Origin: Microbulbifer elongatus
Lineage (GTDB): Bacteria; Pseudomonadota; Gammaproteobacteria; Pseudomonadales; Cellvibrionaceae
Length of the DNA: 64,000 nt
Direction of reading: 5' to 3'
Assembly: GCF_021165935.1 (NCBI RefSeq)
Contig: NZ_CP088953.1
Location: 868,001 to 932,000 of the forward strand
Both the position numbers and the translations under genes were made by a program. Under the pieces are notes generated by a model, which saw only the letters and a program-made list of their open reading frames with translations, was not told where the DNA came from and made no database searches. Shown here piece by piece: positions 19,632 through 28,918 of the stretch (position 1 is its first letter; the number at the start of each line of letters is the position of its first letter).

Positions 19632-20666
19632 TCAGTGTTTGTGTTTATGCTCTTCCGGCCCGTAGTGCGGGTTTTCCTCGGTGGCAAACAGGCTGTTTGG
19701 CGGCGTCGTCGGAGTAATGCTCGGGGTCACCGGATTGGCCGCCGCGGTGCTGGATTCGGGCACCAGAGGCTTGGGCTCTGAGGTTTTACCCATGACCGGC
19801 GCCGGGCTCTCAGTAGCGGGGGTGGTCGCTGGCATTGCCTGAGTCGCCGGTTGCGCCGCGGGCTTGTCTGGCGCAGCGCCGTTGGATTTCTGCTCGGTCT
19901 TGGTTTCAGGCTTCTTGTCGGCAGCTGGCTTCGCTGCTTTTTGGGGGGCCGCTTTCGGAGTGGCTGCCTTTTTCACGTCCGCCTTGGTCGATTTCGGTGC
20001 GGTTTTTTTCGCTGTCGCCTTCTTGGGAGCGCTCTTAGCAGCGGTGGCCTTTTTGGCCGGTGCTTTCTTTTCAGCGGTCTTGCTGGTTACGGTTTTCTTG
20101 GCGGCGGCCTTTTTCGGCGCGGCCTTTTTGCTGGTCGCTTTCTTGGCGGAGGCCTTTTTAGCAGCAGGTTTCTTGGCGCTGGCTTTCTTTTCTGCCGCTG
20201 GCTTGGCGGCAGCCGATTTCTTAGCGGCCTTCTTTTTCTTTGGTTTGTTGGCTGCCATTACCTTCTTGGCCGCAGCCTCGCCAGCCTTCTTCACGGTTTT
20301 TGCCGTCTTCTCTGCCAGCTTGGCTGCAGAAGCCACGGCCTTAGAGTCCGCCACGGCCTGGGCCGCGTCTTTGGCAACCTTTTCAACCTTGGCCAGAGCG
20401 GCGTTTGCCGTATCTACTTTTTTCTTGGCTGAAGTTTTGGCGGCTGGGGTTTTGGCTTTGCTGCTGGCTGCGCGTGCAGTAGCGAGTTTGGCCTTGGCTT
20501 TCTTCACTTGCGCCTGCGCCTTGGTGGCTTCCTTGGTCGCTTTAGCCAGGGCTTTGTCGGCATCGGCCGCTTCCTTGGCCCTTGCTTTCTCGAGTTGGGT
20601 GGTAATCTTGGCGATCTGTTTTTCCAGATCGTCCACGGAAACAGCGGCTTTGCGTTTGGCGGCCAT
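19632..20666 (-). CDS. algP: Histone H1-like Lys/Ala-rich protein (AlgP type)
   Basis: DNA-associated protein resembling eukaryotic histone H1 tails. Residues 1-60 form a helical region ([20 protein letters not shown]); residues 60-240 are Ala/Lys/Pro-rich with many KKAxAKK repeats; after 240 the tail becomes Pro/Thr-rich and ends GPEEHKHKH. Pseudomonas AlgP (AlgR3) has the same composition and the same neighbours (YheS-type ABC-F, FKBP, AlgQ) and was linked to alginate gene control, though its direct role is disputed. The KAA repeats are prone to recombination, so length may vary among strains. Orthology rests mainly on synteny and composition. Confidence 0.8.
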   Translation of the reverse strand: MAAKRKAAVSVDDLEKQIAKITTQLEKARAKEAADADKALAKATKEATKAQAQVKKAKAKLATARAASSKAKTPAAKTSAKKKVDTANAALAKVEKVAKDAAQAVADSKAVASAAKLAEKTAKTVKKAGEAAAKKVMAANKPKKKKAAKKSAAAKPAAEKKASAKKPAAKKASAKKATSKKAAPKKAAAKKTVTSKTAEKKAPAKKATAAKSAPKKATAKKTAPKSTKADVKKAATPKAAPQKAAKPAADKKPETKTEQKSNGAAPDKPAAQPATQAMPATTPATESPAPVMGKTSEPKPLVPESSTAAANPVTPSITPTTPPNSLFATEENPHYGPEEHKHKH

Positions 20667-21124
20667 GGTTCAAAATCCTGCGGTTGAAACGGGTTGGGTA
20701 AATGCTCTTGAGAGAAACCCCGATGCTTCTAGTTTATTGATAGCAGAACCACCTCTCTGCCTGTGAAAAAAATCGGGGTTGAACGCTGATAATAGCGCTG
20801 TTATTTCGGAAGTGCATCCCTGCCGCCAGCGGAATCCCTGTGTAATTTGTAGCGAGAAATTGCCCAGCTGAATTTGCGCGGGGTGATTGTCAGGAAATTG
20901 AAACAACAGCGCTGTGCTGTGGTCCTAGTGGGAATCCCCGCACAAGCCTCACAGCCAGTGTGCAGCCTGTAACTGCATGGGTTAGACTTGACTGTCGCTG
21001 GACCCGCTTGCGGTACTGTGATCTGACGCACAATGTGCGCCAGCATCAGGGTGTACAACAGCAGAGAAGGGTGGAACCCTACTCGTACAAATAAATGCTT
21101 CACGGAAATTAAGAGACAATTCTC
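20667..21124. other. Divergent intergenic region between histone-like gene and FKBP gene
   Basis: 458 bases with no credible coding sequence. It must hold promoters for both genes. Short dyads such as GACGCACAATGTGCGCCAG (near 21025) are visible, but none matches an operator I know. No palindromic repeat copy is present. Confidence 0.4.
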
Positions 21125-21922
21125 ATGAATAAAACTTCTTTGGCTGCTGCGATTGCTCTGGGTATTGCACTGGTCGGCTGTAACAAGGAGGAGTCTGCGG
21201 GCTCCGCAGATATCAAGCTGGAATCCCAGGAGCAGAAAGTCAGCTATATCATTGCCGAAGATATGGCCAATCGCCTGAAAAGCCAGGAAGTTGCTCTGGA
21301 CCCGAAAATCGTTGCCATGGCGCTGGAAGATGTGGCCAGCGGGCGCGAGTCCCGCCTGAGCGATGAAGAAAAGCAGCAGGTTATCCAGGTATTCCAGGAA
21401 AATATGCAGGCCAAGCAGAAAGAGCTGATGGCCAAGCAGGAAGAGGAATTCAAAGCCTCTGCAGATAAGAACCTGGAGGAAGGTAAGAAATTCCTCGAAG
21501 AAAACGCCAAGAAAGAAGGCGTGCAGACCACCGACTCCGGCCTGCAGTACAAGATCATTACCGAAGGCAGTGGCCCCAGCCCCAGTGAATCCAGTGTGGT
21601 GGAGGTCGACTATAAGGGAACCCTGATCGACGGAACCGAGTTCGACAGCTCCTACAAAAACGGTAAGCCGGTTCAGTTCCCGGTGAAAGGCGTGATCAAA
21701 GGCTGGACCGAAGCCCTGCAGCTGATGAAAGAAGGCGCCAAGTGGGAGCTCTACATTCCCTCTGATCTCGCCTACGGTCCGGGCGGTGCGGGTGGCATCA
21801 TTGGCCCTAACTCCACGCTGGTGTTTGAAGTGGAACTGCATAAAGCCAATGTGGGTGGCGACGAAGGTGCGGCCGAAGAAGAAGCGGTCGAGGAAAGTGG
21901 AGAAGATCAGGCCACCGAGTGA
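21125..21922 (+). CDS. FKBP-type peptidyl-prolyl isomerase lipoprotein (FkpA/Mip-like)
   Basis: Periplasmic folding catalyst. A lipoprotein signal ends ALVGC (Cys19). A helical dimerisation domain rich in Lys/Gln/Glu covers about residues 35-130, and the FKBP domain follows from [11 protein letters not shown], with [31 protein letters not shown] and [20 protein letters not shown] carrying the conserved active-site aromatic and aspartate residues. An acidic tail ends the protein. It sits between AlgP-like and Rsd/AlgQ genes as in Pseudomonas and is followed by a strong terminator. Confidence 0.94.
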   Translation: MNKTSLAAAIALGIALVGCNKEESAGSADIKLESQEQKVSYIIAEDMANRLKSQEVALDPKIVAMALEDVASGRESRLSDEEKQQVIQVFQENMQAKQKELMAKQEEEFKASADKNLEEGKKFLEENAKKEGVQTTDSGLQYKIITEGSGPSPSESSVVEVDYKGTLIDGTEFDSSYKNGKPVQFPVKGVIKGWTEALQLMKEGAKWELYIPSDLAYGPGGAGGIIGPNSTLVFEVELHKANVGGDEGAAEEEAVEESGEDQATE

Positions 21923-21974
21923 CCGGTAGCGGATCGACAATCTCACGCAGTGCTGCGGTTTTCCGCAGCCATCA

Positions 21975-22000
21975 AAAAAGGGGCTTGCAGCCCCTTTTTT
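21975..22000 (+). terminator. Bidirectional terminator between FKBP gene and rsd
   Basis: AAAAAAGGGGC, loop TTGC, AGCCCCTTTTTT. It lies between convergent genes and can serve both. Confidence 0.9.
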
Positions 22001-22028
22001 GTGGAATACGCTTTCAGTCCTGGTCGTT

Positions 22029-22496
22029 TCAGGCCAGCTGATTCTTGTGTGCGGTATGCAGTGTGTCGATCATGCGGTCTTCCGCGGCGAAGCGGGTTTC
22101 CAGGGCCACACCCAGCTCCGAAAGGTCTTTCACCAGGGTGGTGAGGTCGTCGGTTTCCAGATACTTGTCGTTGAAGTCCACGGCTACATCGGTAGTGCCG
22201 TCAATTTCCCGGTACAGGGTCTTGGCCTGTTGCAGACCTTCGGTATCACCAAACGCCTGGCCTTCCTGAATCAGCTGGTCGTATACCTCAAAGTGACCGG
22301 CGGAGACATAGTCCACCAGTTGCTGGCACAGGGTGCGCACACTCGCTTCTGCCTCTCGGTCGCCGTCGGCAAATTCCTTGTGCTCTGACAGCTGGCAAAA
22401 GCTTACCAGTAGCGCCTGGCGAGATTGCAGCCAGCGGTCGATGATCTGGCTGACGCCGCCCCAACGCTCTTGCGCGTTTTTACAGTTCTCCAACAT
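22029..22496 (-). CDS. rsd: Sigma-70 regulator Rsd/AlgQ
   Basis: Helical protein that binds region 4 of the housekeeping sigma factor. The family start is MLENCKNAQERWGGVSQIID, followed by RWLQSRQALLVSFCQL and the conserved LVDYVSAGHFEVYD and LGVALETRFAAEDRMID. Start is set at 22496 because AAAGGAAACTTGGAG lies just before this ATG and relatives begin here, although the frame is open to 22622. Length of 155 residues matches the family. Pseudomonas AlgQ lies in the same position next to an FKBP and AlgP, so the name algQ is equally apt. Confidence 0.92.
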   Translation of the reverse strand: MLENCKNAQERWGGVSQIIDRWLQSRQALLVSFCQLSEHKEFADGDREAEASVRTLCQQLVDYVSAGHFEVYDQLIQEGQAFGDTEGLQQAKTLYREIDGTTDVAVDFNDKYLETDDLTTLVKDLSELGVALETRFAAEDRMIDTLHTAHKNQLA

Positions 22497-22670
22497 CTCC
22501 AAGTTTCCTTTTGTGACTTCTACAACTGTATTCGGGAGCGCCTGAGCAAGTGCACGCTGAGGCCATGGGGACTTGATGAGACGCTCCCTTAGGAATGTAG
22601 AAGCTTCTGCCGCCGCGGGCAAGGTCAGCGGCAGAAAATAACCGGGAACGGGAAACAGGTCAGGTTTACG

Positions 22671-23438
22671 TCAGGGCGTGACCAATAACGGAAGGAGCAA
22701 TGCGGTCAGTGCGCCGCACAGCCCCATGGCCAGAGCAGAAAAGGCCCCACACAGAGCGCTGATCTCCAGCGCACGCACGGTACCGATGGCGTGGGCGTTG
22801 ACACCCAGGGTGAAGCCGGTGATCCGGTCGTCGAAGACTCCCAGCAACTGCAACAGACCCGGGCCGCATACCGCGCCCACAATACCAGTAAAGGCCACCA
22901 CGCCCGCGGCGAGGCTCTGGATGCCGTGCATCTGTTCGGTGAGCGCCAGGGCAACCGGGGTGGTGACGGATTTGGTGGTCAGGGCGATCAGTACCGTGGC
23001 GCTGCCATTGAGCAGCAGCGCGATCAGTACCGCCACCAGCGGCGCCAGTATCGCGCCCACCGCGAGGCCCAGCATCAGTGGCCAGCCCACGCGCCGTACC
23101 ATTGTCAGGTTCTGTTTGAGGGGGATCGCCAGGGCGACCACGGCGGGCCCCAAGAGCAGGTACAGCAGGCCGCTGCCGCGCTGGTAACCGGCAAAGTCCA
23201 CACCCAGAAGCAGCAGGCCCGCAAACACCAGCAGACTGCCCCCCACTACCGGGTGCAGTATCGGTGATCCGACGCGGCGGTAGATCTTCAGCGCCAGCCA
23301 GAAGCCGAGGATATTGAGCGGCAGTATGACCAGCGGGTGGGTGGTGGAAAGCGGCTGCGCAATGTCCGCGGCCACCTGCTGGACCTGCGCGAGCCATTCC
23401 TGCAGTGGTGCGAATGCGTTACTGGCCATGGTCGGCAC
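22671..23438 (-). CDS. lrgB: LrgB/CidB family membrane protein
   Basis: Multi-helix inner-membrane protein that pairs with LrgA. These holin-like systems have been linked to murein hydrolase control, autolysis and, in some bacteria and plastids, transport of small organic acids. The family hallmarks KSVTTPVALALTEQMHG and GVNAHAIGTVRALE are present. Length is 255 residues. Start is GTG at 23438, overlapping the lrgA stop; ATG at 23429 is a near-equal alternative. It forms a translationally coupled pair with lrgA. Confidence 0.9.
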   Translation of the reverse strand: MPTMASNAFAPLQEWLAQVQQVAADIAQPLSTTHPLVILPLNILGFWLALKIYRRVGSPILHPVVGGSLLVFAGLLLLGVDFAGYQRGSGLLYLLLGPAVVALAIPLKQNLTMVRRVGWPLMLGLAVGAILAPLVAVLIALLLNGSATVLIALTTKSVTTPVALALTEQMHGIQSLAAGVVAFTGIVGAVCGPGLLQLLGVFDDRITGFTLGVNAHAIGTVRALEISALCGAFSALAMGLCGALTALLLPLLVTP

Positions 23439-23817
23439 TGCCCCCGCCTCGCCCGCTGCGCCGGATCAGGTAGTTCAGCAGCAGTCCGGTCAGCGCGATA
23501 CTGATCAGGGTACCCACCACCATGGCGGCAATCAGTGCAAACCAGTCGCCGCGGGACAGGTCACGCAGATAGTAAATGCCCACAGTGGCAGGCAGAAAGA
23601 TCAGCACCAATACGCGCAGTATCTGTTCGCCCACCAGCCCGAGCCCGCTGGGTACGCGGCCGTAGAGCATCATCGCCAGCAACAGCAGGAGCATGCCCAT
23701 TACCGGGCCGGGTATGGGCAGCGAAAGCGCGGCAACGAGAAGGCGGCCGGCCAGGTCAAAGGTCAGCAACAGGCTGGCCCCCAGCAGCCAGCGCGGCAGT
23801 GCGCGCAGAAACGGCAT
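23419..23817 (-). CDS. lrgA: LrgA/CidA family membrane protein
   Basis: Small four-helix membrane protein of 132 residues. The LPIPGPVMGMLLLL stretch near residue 32 and FLPATVGIYY near 76 are diagnostic of LrgA/CidA. It precedes and overlaps lrgB by 20 bases. The gene starts 13 bases after the dsbB stop, so it may be co-transcribed with dsbB. No LysR or LytSR regulator gene, which often accompanies this pair, is nearby. Confidence 0.9.
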   Translation of the reverse strand: MPFLRALPRWLLGASLLLTFDLAGRLLVAALSLPIPGPVMGMLLLLLAMMLYGRVPSGLGLVGEQILRVLVLIFLPATVGIYYLRDLSRGDWFALIAAMVVGTLISIALTGLLLNYLIRRSGRGGGSADHGQ

Positions 23818-23829
23818 GGCGAGTATCGG

Positions 23830-24330
23830 TCAGTGTTTGCGGAAGGCTTGCCACAGGCCGAACAGGATCAGGCCCACAAAGCCTACGGCGGCCCAGCCGG
23901 CGATGGACAGGCCGAGCATGGTCCATTTTACTTCCGCGCAGTTGCCGTCGCCGGTAAGCAGGGTTTTGATGACTTCTGCCATGGGGAATACGTCCACCAT
24001 GTAGCTGATGCCGGGCCCACAGGCGGGCACCTGATCTTCCGGCAGGTTCTGCAGCCACAGCTGGCGCCCGGAGAAATACAGGCCGCCGATGGCCCATAGA
24101 GAGACCAGCAAGCCATAGATGCGGCGGCCGATATTGGTGGCGCCGGTGGGGTTGTGCAGAAACGCGATCAGGGAGGTGAGGCCGACACCCAGAAACATGA
24201 CCCGCTGGGTGATACACAGTGGGCAGGGTTCAAGGCCCATCGCATATTCCATATAGAAGGCGACGCCCAGTACGGCGATGACGGCGAGGAACATGATCAG
24301 GAAGGTGGTGCGTGGGCTTGGCAGGGTCAT
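23830..24330 (-). CDS. dsbB: Disulfide bond formation protein DsbB (classical)
   Basis: Inner-membrane enzyme that reoxidises DsbA using quinone. Four helices are evident. The quinone-proximal pair is in EPCPLCITQR and the second periplasmic pair is VPACGPG with GDGNCAEVKW, so both catalytic disulfides are present, unlike the DsbB-like protein at 6127-6699. The frame is open to 24369, but family starts near MTLPSPRTTF, giving 24330 and 166 residues. Neighbourhood (FKBP, AlgQ, then DsbB) matches dsbH of Pseudomonas. Confidence 0.93.
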   Translation of the reverse strand: MTLPSPRTTFLIMFLAVIAVLGVAFYMEYAMGLEPCPLCITQRVMFLGVGLTSLIAFLHNPTGATNIGRRIYGLLVSLWAIGGLYFSGRQLWLQNLPEDQVPACGPGISYMVDVFPMAEVIKTLLTGDGNCAEVKWTMLGLSIAGWAAVGFVGLILFGLWQAFRKH

Positions 24331-24377
24331 GTGATTATTTTCCGGGTGCGTTGAGCAATGCTTTGGCAAGCAGTTTT

Positions 24378-24965
24378 CTAGTCGATAGTCTGGCGGAACT
24401 GCTCGGCCTGTCGGCTGAGGTCGGCAAACAGTTGCCGGAATTCCTGTTCCAGTGGGCGCTGATCCCGCTGCAGTAGTGGCAGCATGTCGGCGAGGGGCTG
24501 CGGGCGTCGCAGGCGCTGGCCGACCCGTTGCAGGGTGCGCTGGATAACATCTACCTCGCGGTAGCCGGGCAGGAGTTTAAATTGCTCGGCCCTTTGAATA
24601 AACGTTTGTGCGTTTTCGGGGATCCATTGGTTGCGCTGGTGGAAGTTGGACCAGCAGTTCTGGGTAAAGGTTTCGAGGGGTTGCGGGTGCCAGTGGTGCC
24701 ATTGGTTGGCGAGGATGTGGTCGAACCAGATGTCGAGGGCGATGCCGCCGAGCCGCCGCCATTGGGGGCCGAGGCGGTGGAGTGCGCTGAGATAGGCGGG
24801 GTGCTGGTCGCTCAGCAGGTCGATACGGCGGTGCAGGCGGATGCCGTCTTCGATGGGCTTGGGGCGTTCGCCTTTCATGGGGCCTTTGACGAAGTCACCC
24901 AGTAACCCGCCCAGTTGCCAGTCCGGGTCCGGGCCTGAAAGTAGCAGGTGGGCCAGGTAGTTCAT
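24378..24965 (-). CDS. acpH: Acyl carrier protein phosphodiesterase
   Basis: Hydrolyses 4'-phosphopantetheine from acyl carrier protein. The DUF479/AcpH start MNYLAHLLLSGPDPDW is diagnostic, followed by GLLGDFVKG and RLHRRIDLLSDQHP, which carry metal-binding aspartate and histidine residues typical of this HD-like fold, and DIWFDHILANQW. Length of 195 residues is normal. It is preceded by palindrome F, which separates it from gshA in the same direction. Confidence 0.93.
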   Translation of the reverse strand: MNYLAHLLLSGPDPDWQLGGLLGDFVKGPMKGERPKPIEDGIRLHRRIDLLSDQHPAYLSALHRLGPQWRRLGGIALDIWFDHILANQWHHWHPQPLETFTQNCWSNFHQRNQWIPENAQTFIQRAEQFKLLPGYREVDVIQRTLQRVGQRLRRPQPLADMLPLLQRDQRPLEQEFRQLFADLSRQAEQFRQTID

Positions 24966-25002
24966 TTCAGGTCCCCTGGCTTACGATCTTAATTGGATTG
25001 AG

Positions 25003-25192
25003 TGGCGGCACTGCTGCCGGGTACGGCCTTGCGAGACACGAGCTAGGCGCCGCCCCGATGAACCCGTCCATGGGGGCTCTTCCACGAGGTCCCTCTCGCG
25101 GACAAAGCATGAGCTTTGGACGCCGAAGGCGCCCGCAGGGTGAGCAAAGCGAATCAACGTCTCGCAAGGCCGTACCCGGCATCAGCACCTGC
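25003..25192 (+). repeat. Long palindromic intergenic repeat, copy F (expanded)
   Basis: Outer arms 25008-25037 and 25159-25188 share CCGGGTACGGCCTTGCGAGA. The core GATGAACCCGTCCATGGGGG is at 25058-25077. The right half holds extra sequence (about 25101-25157) not seen in other copies, containing CAAAGCatgaGCTTTG and GGCGCC-type mini-hairpins. Located between gshA and acpH, both leftward; the core reads on the + strand, against the genes. Confidence 0.85.
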
Positions 25193-25201
25193 GCGGCGAC
25201 T

Positions 25202-26809
25202 TCAAAGCCCTTTCTGACAGAACACATACTGCGCGTAGTACTTACCGAGGAAGTCCTCAAAGCTGCCGGTATCGGCGTCTTCCACCTGTTTTTGCTTGTC
25301 GAGAGACTCTTTTGCGAGGCGCTCGAAATCCGCCTGCTCGTCCTCGCTCAGCGGGCGCTCGAGGAAGTACTGGCGGTGCTGTTCCGCCTTGGCCTTGGCC
25401 CATTCAAAGAAGGTCTGTTTGTGCTCGTGCATTTCCGCCAGCATCTGTGCGGCGGGTGTGGGCACCTTGCCGTCGATCTTGTCGCGCTGGGCGGTGACGG
25501 CGCGCTGGTAGTCGTGGCTGTCCCAGGCCTGGTCGAGGAGTTGGGCCATGGGGGTGATCTCATCGAGGAGTTCGCCAGCCCAGTCGGTGAGTCTGCGTTC
25601 GCTGCCGTTGTGAATCAGCTGCAGGTCGGGCTCGCGGCCGCGGTCGACGATGCGGGTCTGGTTTTCCTGGACGGCGCGGTAGTCGGCTTCGTCGGTCATG
25701 GGGCTGTCACTGAGCAGGCAGTGCAGCAGGAAGGCGTCGAGGAAGCGCATCTGTGGGGCTTCGATGCCGAGCGGGACGAAGGGGTTGAGGTCGAGGCAGC
25801 GCACTTCGATATATTCGACACCGCGGGCGTCGAGGGCGGAGAGTGCGGTTTCACCCATACCCGCCGGGTTTTTCGGGCGGATCGGGGAGTAGAACTCGTT
25901 TTCGATCTGCAGCAGGCCGGTGGAGAGCTGCTGGTATTCGCCGTTTTCGTCTTTGACACCCTGCTGGTGGTATTCCGGGTAGGGCTTGCTGATGGCCGCG
26001 CAGAGGGTGGAGAGGTAGGTCTGCAGGTCGTTGTAGCAGACGATCAGTGACTTTTGCGCATCGCTGGTATAGCCGAGGCCGCCCATGCGCAGAGAGGTGG
26101 CCTGGGGGGCATACAGGGTGCGGCCGTCGCCGTCGAAAGATTGCAGCTGGTGCTCGCGGTTCTGCACGAAGGTCCCGCACACGGCGGGGGCGGCGCCGAA
26201 CAGGTAGATCAGCAGCCAGTAGTGGCGGCGGAAGTTGCGAATCAGGTCGAAGTAGCGACGGGTTTTAAAGTCCTGCAGGGATTCTTGCTGGCCGCTGTCG
26301 CTGCTGCCGCGCTCTTGATCCTGTAGCCACACCCAGAATGCGTCCGGTAGGGAGAAGTTGTAGTGGATGCCGGCGATGGTCTGCATGGCGCGGCCGTAGC
26401 GCAGGCCGAGCCCGAGGCGGTAGATGGTTTTCATGGTGCCGCTGTGGGAGCTGCCGTAGCGGGCCACGGGGATCTCTTCATCGCGCCCCAGTTTGCCGGG
26501 CATGCTGTTGACCCACAGGCGCTCGTCGCCGATCTGGCTGTAGGTATAGCGGTGAATCTGGTCGAGGGTTTCCAGTGCCTGTTCGGGCGTGGCCACCGGT
26601 GGGGTGATGAATTCCAGCAGGGCTTCGGAGAAGTCGGTGGTGATGTACTCGTGAGTGAGCGCGGAGCCGAGACCGATGGGGTGATCGGTCTGTGCCAGCT
26701 CCCCTTGCGCGGAGACCCGCAGGCCCTCTTTCTCAATGCCGCGGCGAATGCCCTTGAGCAGCGCTAAACCTTGCGGCTGGGCCAGGTCGGCCAGATTGAA
26801 CGTGGACAA
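25202..26809 (-). CDS. gshA: Glutamate-cysteine ligase
   Basis: First, rate-limiting step of glutathione synthesis. The proteobacterial GshA type is recognised by GIEKEGLRVS near residue 28, DFSEALLEFITPP, GIHYNFSLPDAFW and EVRCLDLNPFVPLGIE. Length is 535 residues. Start is called at TTG 26809 because AGGAG lies six bases upstream; an upstream in-frame GTG at 26830 has no such site. E. coli gshA also uses TTG. Glutathione use is served elsewhere in the window by ggt. Confidence 0.94.
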   Translation of the reverse strand: MSTFNLADLAQPQGLALLKGIRRGIEKEGLRVSAQGELAQTDHPIGLGSALTHEYITTDFSEALLEFITPPVATPEQALETLDQIHRYTYSQIGDERLWVNSMPGKLGRDEEIPVARYGSSHSGTMKTIYRLGLGLRYGRAMQTIAGIHYNFSLPDAFWVWLQDQERGSSDSGQQESLQDFKTRRYFDLIRNFRRHYWLLIYLFGAAPAVCGTFVQNREHQLQSFDGDGRTLYAPQATSLRMGGLGYTSDAQKSLIVCYNDLQTYLSTLCAAISKPYPEYHQQGVKDENGEYQQLSTGLLQIENEFYSPIRPKNPAGMGETALSALDARGVEYIEVRCLDLNPFVPLGIEAPQMRFLDAFLLHCLLSDSPMTDEADYRAVQENQTRIVDRGREPDLQLIHNGSERRLTDWAGELLDEITPMAQLLDQAWDSHDYQRAVTAQRDKIDGKVPTPAAQMLAEMHEHKQTFFEWAKAKAEQHRQYFLERPLSEDEQADFERLAKESLDKQKQVEDADTGSFEDFLGKYYAQYVFCQKGL

Positions 26810-26933
26810 GGGAATCTCCTGTGGCAGCACTGGGCTGGTGGGCCGGATGCGCCGGGGAGGCGCGGTACATCAACTGCGGTAATGCAATCCGGCCTAAATG
26901 GGGGCATTTGCCGGGATCTCAAGACGCCGGGGC

Positions 26934-27380
26934 TCAGGCCTGGTGGACCGCCGACTCCGGGGGTTGATCCGGTTGGATTTCCGGACTGGATTCCGGATTG
27001 ACTTCCGGCTGGGAGTCGGGCGCCACTTCCGGTGCCGGTTGCGGGTCAACTTCCGGGTTCTGTTCCGGTGGCGCCTCATTCGGATCCGGCTGTGGCATCT
27101 CGTCCGGCTCGCCGCCCTCGGCGACGGCTTCTACCGCCGACTCCAGCGGCGTCTCGCTCAGCGCGTCCTCAGGGATGATGGGCTGGCGTTTGGTGTCCAG
27201 CTTGCATTCCAGCAATTCAATGCGCAGGGCGACGTCGCGAGTATTGGCCTCGAACATCTGATTGATGGCGACGTCCTTGTGTTCCGTGCGGAACAGCTTG
27301 GTGCTCTCGCGGCCGTCGATCCACTCGTTGCTTTTGCTTAAAAACTGCTGGTGCTGGTTGGTCAGCACATAGACGTGACT
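26934..27380 (-). CDS. Conserved hypothetical protein with Pro/Glu-rich tail
   Basis: I do not recognise a named family. Residues 1-62 (start MSHVYVLTNQHQQFLSKSNE) look globular, with aromatic and charged residues, ending near ALRIELLECKLD. From about residue 75 the chain turns into a Pro/Glu/Asp/Gln-rich, probably disordered tail with repeated NPEVDP, APEVAP and NPESSPE-like units. No signal peptide or membrane helix. The first Met (27395) is five residues upstream; 27380 is preferred because the protein then begins MSHVY. It lies upstream of gshA in the same direction and downstream of palindrome G. Confidence 0.65.
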   Translation of the reverse strand, partial: SHVYVLTNQHQQFLSKSNEWIDGRESTKLFRTEHKDVAINQMFEANTRDVALRIELLECKLDTKRQPIIPEDALSETPLESAVEAVAEGGEPDEMPQPDPNEAPPEQNPEVDPQPAPEVAPDSQPEVNPESSPEIQPDQPPESAVHQA

Positions 27381-27511
27381 CATGCGGGGGGACAACTTTG
27401 CTCAGACATGGAAGGCAGTTTAGCGGCGGTGGGAGGGAGGCTCAAGGATTGGGATGTAGGCCGTGTTGGTTCACACGTTGAGAAATCAGTTCGTGATAGT
27501 GAGCTAGGGGC

Positions 27512-27630
27512 GAAGGTGGCGACGCCGGGTACAGCCTTGAGAGACCTTCCGCGAGAGGGACCTCGCGGAAGAGCCCCCACGGATGGGTTCACGGCGTGTC
27601 TCACAAGGCTGTACCCGGTTTCGCCACCGC
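27512..27630 (-). repeat. Long palindromic intergenic repeat, copy G
   Basis: Outer arms 27515-27545 and 27598-27628 share CCGGGTACAGCCTTG and its complement. The inner hairpin is CTTCCGCGAG/CTCGCGGAAG and the core CCCACGGATGGGTTCACGGC is at 27576-27595. Located between maeB and the hypothetical gene, both leftward; the core reads on the - strand, with the genes. Confidence 0.87.
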
Positions 27631-27664
27631 CACCGGGTACGTTCGAGGGAGGTTGCGAGCTGGG

Positions 27665-28918
27665 TTACACCGGCTTCAACGGATAGTGCGCCGGATACGG
27701 CAAACGTGCTGCGCCGCTGTCCACCGCAGCCCGGGCCACGGCGGCGGCCACTTTCGGCAGCAGGCGTGGATCCGTGGGCTTGGGCAGGATGTATTCCGCA
27801 CCAAAGGTCATTTCCACGCCACCGTAACCGGCACGCACCGCGTCCGGTACCTCTTCCCGCGCCAGCTTGCGGATCGCCTCGATGGCGGCGAGCTTCATGT
27901 CTTCATTGATGCGGGTGGCGCGTACGTCCAGCGCCCCGCGGAAGATAAACGGGAAGCAAAGCACGTTATTCACCTGGTTCGGGTAGTCCGAACGGCCGGT
28001 GGCCATGATCAGGTCATCGCGGGTTTTGTGAGCCAGCTCCGGGGAGATTTCCGGATTGGGGTTGGAGCAGGCAAACACTACCGGCTTGTCCGCCATATGC
28101 GCCAGCTGCTCCGCGGACAGCAGATCCGGGCCGGATACGCCGAGGAACACATCGGCGCCTTCGATGGCGTCGTCCAGGGTGCGCATCTCGGTATCCCGCG
28201 CCCACTCACCTTTATAGGCATTGATATCACTGCGCCCGGAGTGAATCACGCCGCGGCTGTCCAGCATGGTGATCTGGTCCTTCTTGGCGCCGGCGGCCAG
28301 CAGCAGTTTGCAGCAGGCGGTGGCGGCGGCGCCGGCGCCCAGGCACACGATGCGCGCGTCTTCGAGGGTCTTGCCCTGAATTTCCAGAGCATTGAGCATC
28401 CCGGCCACGGTCACAATCGCGGTACCGTGCTGGTCGTCGTGGAAAACCGGCACCGAGCAGCGCTGGATCAGGGCTTCCTCAATATGAAAACACTCCGGCG
28501 CCTTGATGTCTTCGAGATTGATGCCGCCAAAGGTGTTGGCAATGGCCGCGACGGTTTCAATAAAACGCTCCGGGCTCGGGCACTCCACCTCGATATCCAC
28601 AGAGTTGATGTCCGCAAAGCGCTTGAATAAAAGGGATTTGCCTTCCATTACCGGTTTGGACGCCAGCGGCCCCAGGTTGCCGAGGCCGAGGATGGCGCTG
28701 CCGTTGGAAATGACCGCCACCAGGTTGCCTTTGCCGGTGAACAGGTAGGCGGCCTCCGGATCCTTGGCGATTTCACGCACCGGTTCCGCGACACCGGGGC
28801 TGTAGGCCAGTGACAGGTCTTCCTGGGTCTGGGCTGGGGTTGTGAGCTCCACCGAAAGTTTGCCCGGTGTCGGCAAGGCGTGGTAATCGAGCGCGGCCTG
28901 GCGCAGTGAGTCGGTCAT
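27665..28918 (-). CDS. maeB: NAD(P)-dependent malic enzyme, short form
   Basis: Oxidatively decarboxylates malate to pyruvate. The malic N domain contains LAYSPGVAEPV and KGNLVAVISNGSAILGLGN; the metal/active-site stretch is ECPSPERFIE followed by FHDDQHGTAIV; and the NAD-binding domain has the dinucleotide fold VCLGAGAAATACCKL. At 417 residues it lacks the phosphotransacetylase-like domain of the 760-residue E. coli MaeB, so it is the short type. The gene matches the Pseudomonas position upstream of rpmE and priA. Confidence 0.95.
   Translation of the reverse strand: MTDSLRQAALDYHALPTPGKLSVELTTPAQTQEDLSLAYSPGVAEPVREIAKDPEAAYLFTGKGNLVAVISNGSAILGLGNLGPLASKPVMEGKSLLFKRFADINSVDIEVECPSPERFIETVAAIANTFGGINLEDIKAPECFHIEEALIQRCSVPVFHDDQHGTAIVTVAGMLNALEIQGKTLEDARIVCLGAGAAATACCKLLLAAGAKKDQITMLDSRGVIHSGRSDINAYKGEWARDTEMRTLDDAIEGADVFLGVSGPDLLSAEQLAHMADKPVVFACSNPNPEISPELAHKTRDDLIMATGRSDYPNQVNNVLCFPFIFRGALDVRATRINEDMKLAAIEAIRKLAREEVPDAVRAGYGGVEMTFGAEYILPKPTDPRLLPKVAAAVARAAVDSGAARLPYPAHYPLKPV

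Noticed and set aside
19632..20666. Repeated GC-rich units suggesting a repeat array
   Set aside because: They are the Lys/Ala codon repeats of the histone-like protein; the opposite-strand frames are shadows.
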